A stretch of DNA of 64,000 bases. Origin: Lewinellaceae bacterium SD302 (GTDB lineage Bacteria > Bacteroidota > Bacteroidia > Chitinophagales > Saprospiraceae). The notes beneath the pieces were generated by a model. It was not told the DNA's origin. It saw only the letters and a list, made by a program, of their open reading frames with translations, and did not search any database. The translations under genes were made by a program, and so were the position numbers. Shown piece by piece: positions 40,074 through 48,795 of this stretch; the stretch's first letter is position 1, and every line of letters starts with the position of its first letter. The stretch spans positions 1 to 64,000 of the forward strand of contig PDLQ01000008.1 in assembly GCA_002591745.1 (NCBI GenBank), in the 5' to 3' direction.

Positions 40074-41312
40074 ATGCTCAACTCGGTCATCAAAGCCTTT
40101 GGCGAAGCCCTGCATAACCTCCGGACCAATTTCTTTCAAACTTTGCTTTCGGTGCTCGGCATCATTATTGGGGTAGGGGCACTGGTGGCCATGCTGTCCT
40201 TGATCGACGGACTGGAAGCTTTTGCCAGGGATAAATTAGCCGGAAATACTTCTATGGAAACCGTGGCGATTAGCAGCAACACCCACCGAAGCGTGGACGA
40301 TGTGCTAGTGAAACGTGATTCCGTAGCCAGCCTGGATATGGAAACCGGCAGGGCGCTCCTGGCAGACCTGCCCTACGATGCAGAGGCTCAGTTAATGACC
40401 GGCGGCTCCAAATTGCTGCGCCACCCGAAAACGGATTCGGCGATGGGGGTCGTCTTCATCGGAACCACCCTGCCCTTTCTGGATGCGGATGACCTGAATC
40501 TCCGTTTCGGCCGCATGCTGACCGAGGATGATGAAACCGAAGGTCGGCAAGTAGCAGTGGTGAACGGCGCAATGTCATTACGTTTGCAAGGTTACGGGGC
40601 CAAAGATACCAGCGCAGTCATCGGCCAAACCTTCACCTTCGATGACCGGGAACTGCAAGTCGTTGGCGTGGTGGAACGAGCGGAAGTACCGGGATTGATG
40701 ACTGTGTTGCCCCTGGGCTTGGTGGGCACTCAGAAGACCGCTGTTCAGCCGAATATGATGATCAATTTTGCCTCGGTTGAGGATGTTCAGGAAGGCAAGA
40801 AATTTATTGAGGGATGGCTGGACGAGCGTTACCCCGGCCTGGAAGAACCTTTCAACGTCAGTAGTCAGGAATTTTGGCTGGAAGAAATGCGCAAAGGTTT
40901 TCTGCTGTTTCGGATAGTGATGGGGTTAATCGTTGGTATTGCGGTAGTAGTGGGCGGCGTGGGCGTGATGAACGTTCTGCTGATGTCGATCACCGAACGG
41001 ACCGCCGAGATCGGTATTCGCAAAGCGGTTGGCGCTAACCGGGGGACCATCCTATCCCAGTTCCTGGCCGAGAGTGTCGCTATCTCGGTGATCGGTAGCA
41101 TCTTTGGTATTATCCTGGGTATCAGTATTGCACTGTTGGTGGCACCGATTTTCTCCATGATTCAGCCGGAACTGGCTTTTAATGCCCGGCTGAGTTTCAG
41201 TACAATTTTGACCGTAGGTGTAATTGCAGTCGTCACCGGGATCATCTTTGGGACCTACCCGGCGCGGAAAGCTGCGGGAATGGATCCGGTGGCAGCGATC
41301 CAACGGAGTTAG
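40074..41312 (+). CDS. MacB-like ABC transporter permease
   Basis: A 412-residue protein from ATG 40074 (MLNSVIKAFGEALHNL); a TTG at 40053 is the alternative. One N-terminal helix (LLSVLGIIIGVGALVAMLSL) is followed by a large periplasmic domain (MacB_PCD, about residues 45-260) and three C-terminal helices of the FtsX domain, with VGGVGVMNVLLMSITERTAE, IGIRKAVGANRG and the end TYPARKAAGMDPVAAIQ. This is the mechanotransmission type of permease. No ATPase or membrane-fusion gene is adjacent, so it must pair with a distant ATPase. Confidence 0.88.
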   Translation: MLNSVIKAFGEALHNLRTNFFQTLLSVLGIIIGVGALVAMLSLIDGLEAFARDKLAGNTSMETVAISSNTHRSVDDVLVKRDSVASLDMETGRALLADLPYDAEAQLMTGGSKLLRHPKTDSAMGVVFIGTTLPFLDADDLNLRFGRMLTEDDETEGRQVAVVNGAMSLRLQGYGAKDTSAVIGQTFTFDDRELQVVGVVERAEVPGLMTVLPLGLVGTQKTAVQPNMMINFASVEDVQEGKKFIEGWLDERYPGLEEPFNVSSQEFWLEEMRKGFLLFRIVMGLIVGIAVVVGGVGVMNVLLMSITERTAEIGIRKAVGANRGTILSQFLAESVAISVIGSIFGIILGISIALLVAPIFSMIQPELAFNARLSFSTILTVGVIAVVTGIIFGTYPARKAAGMDPVAAIQRS

Positions 41313-41382
41313 TGTTTTTGCTTCAGGCAGTTTGTATGGCTTATTAGGTCTGGTATGGGCGATTTTGTTTGACTTGCCGCTC

Positions 41383-42645
41383 TTAATTGCCTCCGGCAAC
41401 GCAGTGCTTATCAGCTATCTCATCCGGCCGAAAGAAGAACAGAAAAAAACAGAAAATCCCCAGTCCCGCACTATTTTCCAAGGTATTTTCCACCAGACAG
41501 CTACTGATCATAATGACCCAGACCGCCGCGAAGGCCGGGTCTCTCCAGCGGCATTTACCAAAGAGTAACCACAGTAGGGCCAGTACGAAGGGTACAAAGG
41601 AAAGAAGGCCGCCCCCGGCCAGCACACTCACAAACTGATTGTGGGGTCGCTTGGCTTCGGCGGCGGGCAATTGCTCTGCATAGAGTGCATCCATCCGCAT
41701 CCGCAGGTTGCCGGCCCCGACACCCATAATCGGATTTTCGCGGAAGAGTTTCATCCCGAAACGAATACTGGTGAGCCGACCTGCGTCAGAATACTCCAGG
41801 CTTTCCAGCTTATTTTCTTGTCGCCAGAGTTCATAGCGGGCGTAGGCGACCTTGGCTCTCAGACTGGGTACGGTGAGGTAGGCAACCATCGGAACAGCCA
41901 ACAACAGCAAGAGGGCCGCAACGCCGACCCGCCAATTTTTGCTTTTTAGCACGTATACCAGTAGCATGGTGCCTACCCCCAGGTAGGCGCAAACCAAACC
42001 ACTACGCACAGCCAGTAGGTGTTGAAACAGAAAAAGGCAGGCAGCAATGATCAACCACGGTACAATGCGCCCAAAAGCATTGACCCGCGCCAACTCCAAA
42101 CCCGAAATGGTTGCCAGGGAAACCAGCAGACTGAAACGAATGTGGTTGCGCGGCACCGGCACAGCCCGCCCTTCCCGGATAGCCTGGTTTATGGCTTCAT
42201 AATCCAGCAGGTAATTGAGCGTAACCCCGATTCCCACGATCAACATCATTACACAGAAAAAGAGTATGACCCCCTGCCGCTCCACCGCACGCAATTTCGG
42301 AATGCCCCACCATCCGATGGGTACCCAGAGCAAAGCGGCTTTGATACGCAGTCGCTCCACGTAGTACCCCCAGTCCTCAGTTTGCCAGACCCCTAAAAGT
42401 AATATCAGGTAAAGGGCCAGTACCGCCCAACTGAAAGGATCTTGCAAGCCGGCTCGAACGCGCCGTCGCCAACGCGGGTTGATCCCTTTTGGAATATCCA
42501 GAATACCTACCACGCAAATGCCGATAATCCCGATGGACAACAGCGGCGGACTGAAAACCAGGCCCACGAGTAGCAAAGCAAAATCCAGCAGCGTCAGGTG
42601 AACGCGCCAGCTGCGGTCTTTCATGATCGTGGGGGGAAGTCGCAT
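41383..42645 (-). CDS. O-antigen ligase/polymerase family membrane protein (Wzy_C)
   Basis: About 420 residues from ATG 42643-42645 (MRLPPTIM); ATG at 42622-42624 is also possible and the TTG further upstream is unlikely. It has about 11 helices and the Wzy_C features: RNHIRFSLLVSL, VRSGLVCAYLG, and a large periplasmic loop with GRLTSIRFGMKLFRENPIMGVGAGN (in part) and RPHNQFVSVLAGGG, where the conserved Arg and His residues act in glycan transfer. No other lipopolysaccharide genes flank it. It overlaps nothing and is convergent with the ABC permease gene. Confidence 0.85.
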   Translation of the reverse strand: MRLPPTIMKDRSWRVHLTLLDFALLLVGLVFSPPLLSIGIIGICVVGILDIPKGINPRWRRRVRAGLQDPFSWAVLALYLILLLGVWQTEDWGYYVERLRIKAALLWVPIGWWGIPKLRAVERQGVILFFCVMMLIVGIGVTLNYLLDYEAINQAIREGRAVPVPRNHIRFSLLVSLATISGLELARVNAFGRIVPWLIIAACLFLFQHLLAVRSGLVCAYLGVGTMLLVYVLKSKNWRVGVAALLLLLAVPMVAYLTVPSLRAKVAYARYELWRQENKLESLEYSDAGRLTSIRFGMKLFRENPIMGVGAGNLRMRMDALYAEQLPAAEAKRPHNQFVSVLAGGGLLSFVPFVLALLWLLFGKCRWRDPAFAAVWVIMISSCLVENTLENSAGLGIFCFFLFFFRPDEIADKHCVAGGN

Positions 42646-42818
42646 GCTATTAAGATAATGTGACAGCAAGATACGTGGCTTAGCCCTGAGGAAGCACGGG
42701 GGATGGATCGGAAATTTCTATCGCTCACCCTTTCAGGTGATGCGAAGGAAGCAGGAGCAGCGCAAATTTGCTAAGTATTCCGGGTACTTCACCCGATTTC
42801 ACCTAAACCATTCTGTAG

Positions 42819-43235
42819 ATGTTACTTTCATCCCGCACCGCATTAATCCTCTTCTTATTCACGGCACTCCAGCTTAAGGCACAAACCGGGGAACCGCTGG
42901 CCCTGGCCACGGAGTCGATTCCCTCCGTACGATCCATAGCGGAAGACCGGTTGATGCCTTCCTTGCCTTCGGAGGACCTGCTTCCCTATATTCACCGTCA
43001 GCTCACCTATCCGGAAATTGCCGTGGAAAACGGTGTGGAAGGCACGGTGGTCGTGGAAATCTCCGTGTCTGCGGCTGGCAAAGTCACTCGTAGCTCCGTT
43101 CGCCAGTCCGTTCTCCTCCTGGATGACGCAGCTCTGGAGGCCGTGTCTAATTTACCCGCACTTTTACCCGCCGTGGAAAATGGCGGGCCGGTGGCCCGTC
43201 GACTGTTGATTCCCATTCGGTTTCGCTTGCGTTGA
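42819..43235 (+). CDS. Exported protein with TonB C-terminal domain
   Basis: 138 residues: signal peptide (TALILFLFTALQLKAQ), a linker of about 40 residues, then a TonB-C fold opening LLPYIHRQLTYPEIAVENG, EGTVVVEISVSAAGKV and ending RLLIPIRFRLR. True TonB keeps an uncleaved helix and a Pro-rich span; here the Pro-rich span is missing and the helix looks cleavable, so the protein probably does not transduce energy and may bind outer-membrane proteins or cell wall. 59 bp separate it from the membrane protein gene downstream. Confidence 0.8.
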   Translation: MLLSSRTALILFLFTALQLKAQTGEPLALATESIPSVRSIAEDRLMPSLPSEDLLPYIHRQLTYPEIAVENGVEGTVVVEISVSAAGKVTRSSVRQSVLLLDDAALEAVSNLPALLPAVENGGPVARRLLIPIRFRLR

Positions 43236-43294
43236 TCCTTCCATCATCGGTTCTCTTTTGGTAGTCTCAATGTTCACCACTATTTTGGGGTAGC

Positions 43295-44644
43295 ATGACG
43301 GAGCCCGATAAGAACGACAACGTACTATCTCAGTGGTTGGACAAGATCCAGCAAGACAGCTGGCAGCTCGAACTGGTCATCAGCGGATTCGCGATCTTTT
43401 TGCTGATCGGGGCCTGGCAACCGGTTATGGATTTTGAGTATCGGGTCAATTTATTGATCGACGTGGATTTATCCTATGCGGTTATATCCATATTTTACTA
43501 CACCCTGAGGATCGGTTACCAGGCATTGCTCTTTTGCCTGCTGGTGCACCTAGTCCTGCGTGGGCTCTGGATCGCCGCCATCGGCCTGAGATCGGTATCG
43601 GGTGATATCGATTACGATCAACTGCGTTATCAGCCTCGTTTCAAGCAGTGGCTCAATAAACGTATCGGTACTTTCGATCAATACGTAGAGCGGCTTGAGC
43701 GCTACTGTAGCGTGATTTTTTCCCTGGCGTTCCTGATCCTCTTCTGTTTTTTAAGCCTGGCTACGTACACGGTGGTCATGGCCGCTACCCAGTTTGTCTA
43801 CCAGGCTATTTTCAGGGAGGGAGGTCATTACCATACCGGCACGGGCATTAGTCTGGGCGGCGGCTGGTTCGGGACGATCTACTTCGTATTCGGCCTTATT
43901 TATCTGATCGATTTTTTCAGTTTTGGCTTCTTTAAGCGCCATCGATTTACCGCCCGGCCGTACTATTACGTTTACCGGCTTATGGGATGGGTGACCCTGG
44001 CTCGCTTTTACCGCCCGCTTTACTACAACCTGATTGATGATGGTTTTGGCCGTAAGCTGGCCCGGTTCCTGCCGCTTTTTATGCTGGCCATAATCCTGAC
44101 TGCTTCCCTGGTATTCATCAAATACGCCCATTTCCCTTATTATACCTCCGACGGCAAGGTGTGGATCGATCATTATAATTACGACGATAGCAGGGAAGAA
44201 TCTTTGCTGGGGCAGACCTGGCGGGTTACCCTGAACTCCAAATACGCGACAAATAATTTTGTAGAGGTCTTTTCTCCCTATCGCCCCCGTGCCGATGACC
44301 CCGTCATCAGAAAAATATTCCCCAACTTAGAACCGGCTCGCTACGTGGGGGTAAAACTCCATGGCATCATCTCCGCGGGGGAGAAATACAATGAGGCCGT
44401 CAATGTCGACAGTCTGCTCCTGGCGTTCACGGAAATAAGAAGTCTTTACGTTAACGACAGTTTATACGATCAGGTGAAGCCCCGCTTTCATTACCACGAA
44501 ACCCGTCAGCAACCCGGCCTGCTCTACATGTTGCCCACCCACAATTTACCGGTCGGTGAACACAAGGTTCGGTTAGAGCGGCAAATCCTGCAATCCGATA
44601 CTTTAAGCTGGAAAAAAGAGGCAAACATCTATTTTTATAAATAA
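43295..44644 (+). CDS. Membrane protein of unknown function
   Basis: A 449-residue protein. It begins with a hydrophilic 25 residues (SQWLDKIQQDSWQLELVIS), then about six helices spread over residues 28-275, including a short acidic motif SGDIDYDQLRYQPRF between helices. A periplasmic C-terminal domain of about 170 residues follows, with TSDGKVWIDHYNYDD and mixed beta strands. It resembles uncharacterised Bacteroidota membrane proteins; no catalytic motif is evident. It follows the TonB-C-domain gene closely on the same strand and may be co-transcribed with it. Confidence 0.65.
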   Translation: MTEPDKNDNVLSQWLDKIQQDSWQLELVISGFAIFLLIGAWQPVMDFEYRVNLLIDVDLSYAVISIFYYTLRIGYQALLFCLLVHLVLRGLWIAAIGLRSVSGDIDYDQLRYQPRFKQWLNKRIGTFDQYVERLERYCSVIFSLAFLILFCFLSLATYTVVMAATQFVYQAIFREGGHYHTGTGISLGGGWFGTIYFVFGLIYLIDFFSFGFFKRHRFTARPYYYVYRLMGWVTLARFYRPLYYNLIDDGFGRKLARFLPLFMLAIILTASLVFIKYAHFPYYTSDGKVWIDHYNYDDSREESLLGQTWRVTLNSKYATNNFVEVFSPYRPRADDPVIRKIFPNLEPARYVGVKLHGIISAGEKYNEAVNVDSLLLAFTEIRSLYVNDSLYDQVKPRFHYHETRQQPGLLYMLPTHNLPVGEHKVRLERQILQSDTLSWKKEANIYFYK

Positions 44645-44681
44645 GCGTCCATTGGCCTGAACTTTCGCCTTATTGATCACC

Positions 44682-44821
44682 TTGCTACTTTGAAGGCAAA
44701 AAGGATTGATGGTTATTGGGCTGATAAGTTATTCGTTGCAGTTTTAGCCTACACCTCGTTTTGGTAACTTAACAACTGAAAAACTCAGCAACCAATATCT
44801 CTTATGACTTCAAAGTAGCAA
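44682..44821. repeat. 140-bp element bounded by inverted AAAGTAGCA words
   Basis: TTGCTACTTTGAAG (44682-44695) and CTTCAAAGTAGCAA (44808-44821) are perfect 14-bp inverted copies. Each contains an exact core (44683-44691 reverse, 44812-44820 forward). The interior holds CTCAGCAACCAATA (44784-44797), shared with 35522-35535. It lies between the membrane protein gene and gnd. Confidence 0.85.
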
Positions 44822-44888
44822 TGCCATTAAAAACCCCGGGCTCAGGGCTATCGGGCCATCTCAATAACCTCCTCTACATTTATCAACT

Positions 44889-46307
44889 ATGGACCAGCAA
44901 CAATATGATTTCGGTATGATCGGCCTCGGCGTAATGGGTCGCAATTTTCTGCTCAACGTAGCCGACGACGGTTACGCCGCTCTGGGTACCGATGTGAACG
45001 CCGAAGCCGTAGACGCCCTGAACAAAGAAGGGGAGGGCATGAATGTGCTGGGCGTGAATACCCAACAAGAATTCGTCGCCAAGTTGGCCAAACCGCGCAA
45101 GATCATGTTGCTGGTTCCCGCCGGTAAAATCGTGGATAAGGTGATCGAAGGACTACTTCCATTGCTGGACGACGAAGACATCATCATCGACGGTGGCAAC
45201 AGCCACTACGACGATACCAACCGCCGCTACGAATACCTGAAAGAGAAAAATATTCGCTTTCTGGGCACGGGTGTTTCCGGTGGTGCCAAGGGTGCCCGTC
45301 TGGGACCCAGCATTATGCCCGGTGGTGATGAAAGCGCCTGGAAAGAAGTGCAGCCTATCCTGGAAACGGTGGCCGCCAAAGTAAACGGAGATCCCTGCGT
45401 TACTTACATTGGCGAAAGTAGTTCCGGCCACTACGTCAAGATGGTCCACAATGGCATTGAGTACGGTCTGATGCAGTTGATCGCTGAGGCTTATGACATC
45501 ATGAAAAGGGTTGGCGGACTAAGTAACAACCGCATGAGCGAGATCTTCGCCGACTGGAACAGGGGCCGGCTGGGCAGCTACCTCGTAGAGATCAGCGGTA
45601 AGATTCTGGCTCAGAAGCTGGAACAAGGCCGTGACGAACACCTCCTGGATTATATCCTCGACAAAGCCAAGCAAAAAGGTACCGGCAAGTGGACCAGCCA
45701 AACGGCTATGGACCTGGGCATCCCCATCCCTACCATTGACGCGGCCGTTACCATGCGCGCTATCTCCGCTTTTAAGGAATATCGCCAGGATACCAGTAAG
45801 ATGTTTACCGTCATTAATTCCGACGAGGTGAAACTGGACGGCGAGGCCCTGGCCGTGGAAATTGAAAAAGTACTTTACTTCTGCTTCGTTATTACCTACG
45901 CCCAGGGCATGCACTTGCTCAGCGAGGCCAGCGAAGAATTGAACTATAATCTCGATCTGGAAGGTGTGGCCCGGATCTGGCGTGGTGGCTGTATCATCCG
46001 CGCCGAACTACTTGAAAAAATCAGAAAGGCCTACGGTTCCCGCGAAGGACTCAAAAACATGACCGCTACCGCCGAATTCCGCAATGACCTGAATGACTGC
46101 CGCTCCGCCGTGGTTGAAGTCCTTCACCTGGCTAATGAACGCGGCATACCGGCTCTGTGTATGGCTACGGCCCTGCACTATTTCGAAGCCTTCCGTAGTG
46201 AGCGTTTACCCCTGAATATGGTACAGGCTCAACGTGATTTCTTTGGCTCTCACACTTACGAACGGATTGATCAGAAAGGAACCTTCCATACGGAATGGGA
46301 TAGCTAA
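44889..46307 (+). CDS. gnd: 6-phosphogluconate dehydrogenase, decarboxylating
   Basis: Oxidative pentose phosphate enzyme (6-phosphogluconate to ribulose 5-phosphate, CO2 and NADPH). 472 residues, the standard long form: dinucleotide motif IGLGVMGRNFLLN, signature FLGTGVSGGAKGARLGPSIM (part), catalytic KMVHNGIEYGLMQLI with Lys and the nearby His/Asn, and the C-terminal FGSHTYERIDQKG tail. In the usual form the signature has GGEEGAR; here it is GGAKGAR, a small variation. It is followed by the Rof-like gene after 80 bp with a short hairpin-forming spacer. Confidence 0.94.
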   Translation: MDQQQYDFGMIGLGVMGRNFLLNVADDGYAALGTDVNAEAVDALNKEGEGMNVLGVNTQQEFVAKLAKPRKIMLLVPAGKIVDKVIEGLLPLLDDEDIIIDGGNSHYDDTNRRYEYLKEKNIRFLGTGVSGGAKGARLGPSIMPGGDESAWKEVQPILETVAAKVNGDPCVTYIGESSSGHYVKMVHNGIEYGLMQLIAEAYDIMKRVGGLSNNRMSEIFADWNRGRLGSYLVEISGKILAQKLEQGRDEHLLDYILDKAKQKGTGKWTSQTAMDLGIPIPTIDAAVTMRAISAFKEYRQDTSKMFTVINSDEVKLDGEALAVEIEKVLYFCFVITYAQGMHLLSEASEELNYNLDLEGVARIWRGGCIIRAELLEKIRKAYGSREGLKNMTATAEFRNDLNDCRSAVVEVLHLANERGIPALCMATALHYFEAFRSERLPLNMVQAQRDFFGSHTYERIDQKGTFHTEWDS

Positions 46308-46387
46308 CCGGGGGTAGAACTTTGCGCAGTCGGGAGTCCAAACTATCCCGGATCGGGCTCTGGACCCCCAGCTAAAAAAACTCTACC

Positions 46388-46627
46388 ATGTACACTCCCA
46401 TTGACTGCAATTACTACGACCGCCTGGAAGCACATGCTACCCTGCGCCAGCGTATCCGTATTGATTACCGAAATGAGCAAGGGGAAGCTACCGCCCTGGA
46501 AGATGCCTTGATCGTAGACTTACAAACTCGCAACAGCGAAGAATTCATGATCCTGGAAAGCGGCCATGAGATCCGCCTGGATAAACTGATTGCCGTGGAC
46601 GGTAAAGTGCCGCCGGGAAGTTGTTAG
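46388..46627 (+). CDS. Rof-like (Rho-binding antiterminator family) small protein
   Basis: 79 residues. The opening YTPIDCNYYDRLEAHATL, the middle ALIVDLQTRNSEEFMIL and the end EIRLDKLIAVDG match the layout of E. coli Rof/YaeO, which starts YxPINCDDYDNLELAC and ends with LRLDKI. Rof binds the Rho termination factor and inhibits it. The match is to the family pattern recalled from memory, so moderate confidence. The fold is a small Sm-like barrel. It lies between gnd and the NagB-LmbE gene, and no functional tie to either is evident. Confidence 0.65.
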   Translation: MYTPIDCNYYDRLEAHATLRQRIRIDYRNEQGEATALEDALIVDLQTRNSEEFMILESGHEIRLDKLIAVDGKVPPGSC

Positions 46628-46700
46628 GAAAGACAATGTGGAAAAAAAGTCCTACTTTTCAGTTTCACGTTAACAAGTCCGTTACAGCTGCGCCAAAAAA

Positions 46701-46800
46701 GCGGAGCATCCTGAAGCGAGGAGCGAGCGTTCTACCGCTGCAGGCGTCCTGAAGGGGTAAAGCCCGTTCTAAAGACGCGTGCGTCGTTCTAAAGCGAGGG
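46701..46800. repeat. Five-unit modular repeat running into the nagB start
   Basis: A word near CGTTCTAAAG starts at about 46707, 46728, 46745, 46765 and 46785 (spacing 17-21 bp), separated by GCG/GAG-rich pieces. It ends directly at the ATG 46801. It resembles the tract at 108-180 in design. Confidence 0.55.
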
Positions 46801-46824
46801 ATGAGCGGACCAACCCGCCTATAC

Positions 46825-48795
46825 ATGACTACCAACCTGCCCAAGCCCCCTAAGCGCGACCTTCGCTATCAATTTCGTGACCTGGAAAAGATCCCGGTTA
46901 AAGTCTGGGAAGAAAGTGCAGAGGCCTCCGCTTACGTCGCCCAGTCGATCGCGCTGGCCATTAAGCAAAAACGACAGGAGAACGAAAATATCATCCTCGG
47001 ACTGGCCACCGGTTCATCACCGATTCAGGTGTACAATGAGCTGGTAAGAATGCACCGGGAGGAAGGCCTGAGTTTCCAGAATGTGATCACCTTCAACCTC
47101 GACGAGTATTACCCCATGGAACCGACCGCCGTGCAGAGCTACGTCCGTTTCATGAACGAGTATCTTTTCGACAAAGTAGATATCCGGCCGGAAAACATCC
47201 ATATCCCCGACGGTACTCTGCCGCTGGAGGAAGTTGAGGATTATTGCCGGGAATACGATAAAAAAATCGAGGATTACGGCGGTATCGACATCCAGATCCT
47301 GGGTATCGGCCGCACGGGACATATCGGCTTCAATGAACCCGGAAGCTGGTTGGAAAGTCCAACCCGCCTGGTCCGCCTGGATGCGCTCACCCGCCTGGAT
47401 GCCACCAAGGATTTCGCTAACGAAGAGGACGTGCCTTACCGAGCCATTACGATGGGTATCAAGCCGATCATGCAAGCTAAGGTCATCTATCTCCTGGCCT
47501 GGGGGCAACACAAAGCACCCATTCTGGCCCGCGCCCTGGAAGGAGAAATTAGTGATCAGGTACCTGCTACCTTTCTGCAGGAACACCCCCGTACGCGGGC
47601 GATCGTAGACCGTGCCGCCGTAGAGGAACTGACCAGGTTCCGAGTCCCCTGGAAAGTAGGTCTCTGTAACTGGGACGATGATTTGAGCTACCGGGCCGTA
47701 CTCTGGTTAAGCCAGCAAACCGGTGTGCCAATTCTCAAACTGACCAACGAGCATTACTCCGAAAATGGTCTTCAGGAGCTTATTCTGGAAAAACAGAATA
47801 GCTACGACCTGAACATCGAGGTATTCAACCGGCTACAACGTACCATTACCGGGTGGCCGGGCGGCAAGGCCAATGCCGACGACGAGCACCGCCCCGAAAG
47901 AGCCCTGCCGGCCAAAAAACGAGTGATTATTTTCAGCCCCCACCCGGATGATGATGTAATCAGTATGGGTGCTACTTTTCATCGATTGGTCGAGCAGGGG
48001 CACGAGGTCCACGTTGCCTACCAGACCTCCGGCAACATTGCCGTGCACGACCACGATGCGCTCCGCTTCGTGGAGTTTCTGGACGAATTTTCCGCCAGTA
48101 AGGGTCAGTTTTCCGACCCACTCATTGCGGAGGTAGCCAAGAAAACAAAGAAGATTCGCAAGTTCCTGGAAAAGAAAAATAAGGAGAAAAACGACCTGAT
48201 CGACATTCCTGAACTCAGACTGGTCAAAGGGATGATTCGCCGGGGAGAAGCCCGTGCCGGTGCCCGTGCAGTTGGGCTAACGGACGAAAAACGGTTTCAT
48301 TTCCTCGACCTGCCCTTTTACGAGAGTGGCCGCAGCCGTAAGAAGCCCCTGGGGCCGGCCGACGTGAAGATCGTACGCGAACTGATTGAAAAGGTAAAGC
48401 CTCACCAGATTTTCGCCGCTGGTGACTTGGCGGACCCCCACGGTACTCACCGTATCTGCCTGAACGCCATTTTACTGGCCCGCCAGGAACTGAAAGACCA
48501 GCAGTGGATGAAGAAGGACTGCTACCTCTGGCTCTACCGTGGCGCCTGGATGGAATGGCCGATCCACGAAATTGAAATGGCGGTTCCCTTCAGCCCGGAT
48601 CAGCTTAGGACCAAGCGACGGGCCATCTTCATGCACCAGAGCCAGAAGGATCGTCCGCCATTCCCCGGACAGGACGAGAGAGAATTCTGGGTGCGGGCCG
48701 AAGAGAGAAACCGGGAAACGGCGGATATTTATCGGGGCCTGGGCCTGGCGGAGTACGAGGCGATGGAAGCGTTTCGGCGAATGCGGGATTTATAG
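46825..48795 (+). CDS. nagB: Glucosamine-6-phosphate deaminase fused to a LmbE/PIG-L deacetylase domain
   Basis: 656 residues from ATG 46825, chosen because the ATG at 46801 lies in repeat sequence. The N-terminal deaminase (about residues 25-285) has LGLATGSSPIQVYNELV, Asp93 in FNLDEYYP, and LGIGRTGHIGFNEPGS with His166 and Glu171. The E. coli catalytic-triad Asp141 (NDGH) is Thr164 here (RTGH). The C-terminal LmbE-like domain (from about 370) has FSPHPDDDVISMG and DPHGTHR, the Zn-binding deacetylase motifs. The product should link amino-sugar deacetylation and deamination to fructose 6-phosphate. This fusion is common in Bacteroidota. Confidence 0.9.
   Translation: MTTNLPKPPKRDLRYQFRDLEKIPVKVWEESAEASAYVAQSIALAIKQKRQENENIILGLATGSSPIQVYNELVRMHREEGLSFQNVITFNLDEYYPMEPTAVQSYVRFMNEYLFDKVDIRPENIHIPDGTLPLEEVEDYCREYDKKIEDYGGIDIQILGIGRTGHIGFNEPGSWLESPTRLVRLDALTRLDATKDFANEEDVPYRAITMGIKPIMQAKVIYLLAWGQHKAPILARALEGEISDQVPATFLQEHPRTRAIVDRAAVEELTRFRVPWKVGLCNWDDDLSYRAVLWLSQQTGVPILKLTNEHYSENGLQELILEKQNSYDLNIEVFNRLQRTITGWPGGKANADDEHRPERALPAKKRVIIFSPHPDDDVISMGATFHRLVEQGHEVHVAYQTSGNIAVHDHDALRFVEFLDEFSASKGQFSDPLIAEVAKKTKKIRKFLEKKNKEKNDLIDIPELRLVKGMIRRGEARAGARAVGLTDEKRFHFLDLPFYESGRSRKKPLGPADVKIVRELIEKVKPHQIFAAGDLADPHGTHRICLNAILLARQELKDQQWMKKDCYLWLYRGAWMEWPIHEIEMAVPFSPDQLRTKRRAIFMHQSQKDRPPFPGQDEREFWVRAEERNRETADIYRGLGLAEYEAMEAFRRMRDL
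47970..47978 (-). repeat. Exact TGCTACTTT inside nagB without the flanking consensus
   Basis: Encodes G-A-T-F directly after the PHPDDD motif, where family conservation explains the residues. Probably chance. Confidence 0.4.

Noticed and set aside
40548-40556. CAAGTAGCA in the ABC permease gene (and a similar one near 51365) as family members
   Set aside because: One mismatch in the core and no flanking consensus; consistent with chance in coding DNA.
21992-42645. Flippase and O-antigen ligase genes as parts of one polysaccharide cluster
   Set aside because: They are 18 kb apart, with unrelated housekeeping genes between and no glycosyltransferases.
47970-47978. Exact TGCTACTTT in nagB as a member of the dispersed family
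   Set aside because: The flanks do not match the consensus, and the encoded G-A-T-F follows the conserved PHPDDD motif, so protein conservation can explain it.
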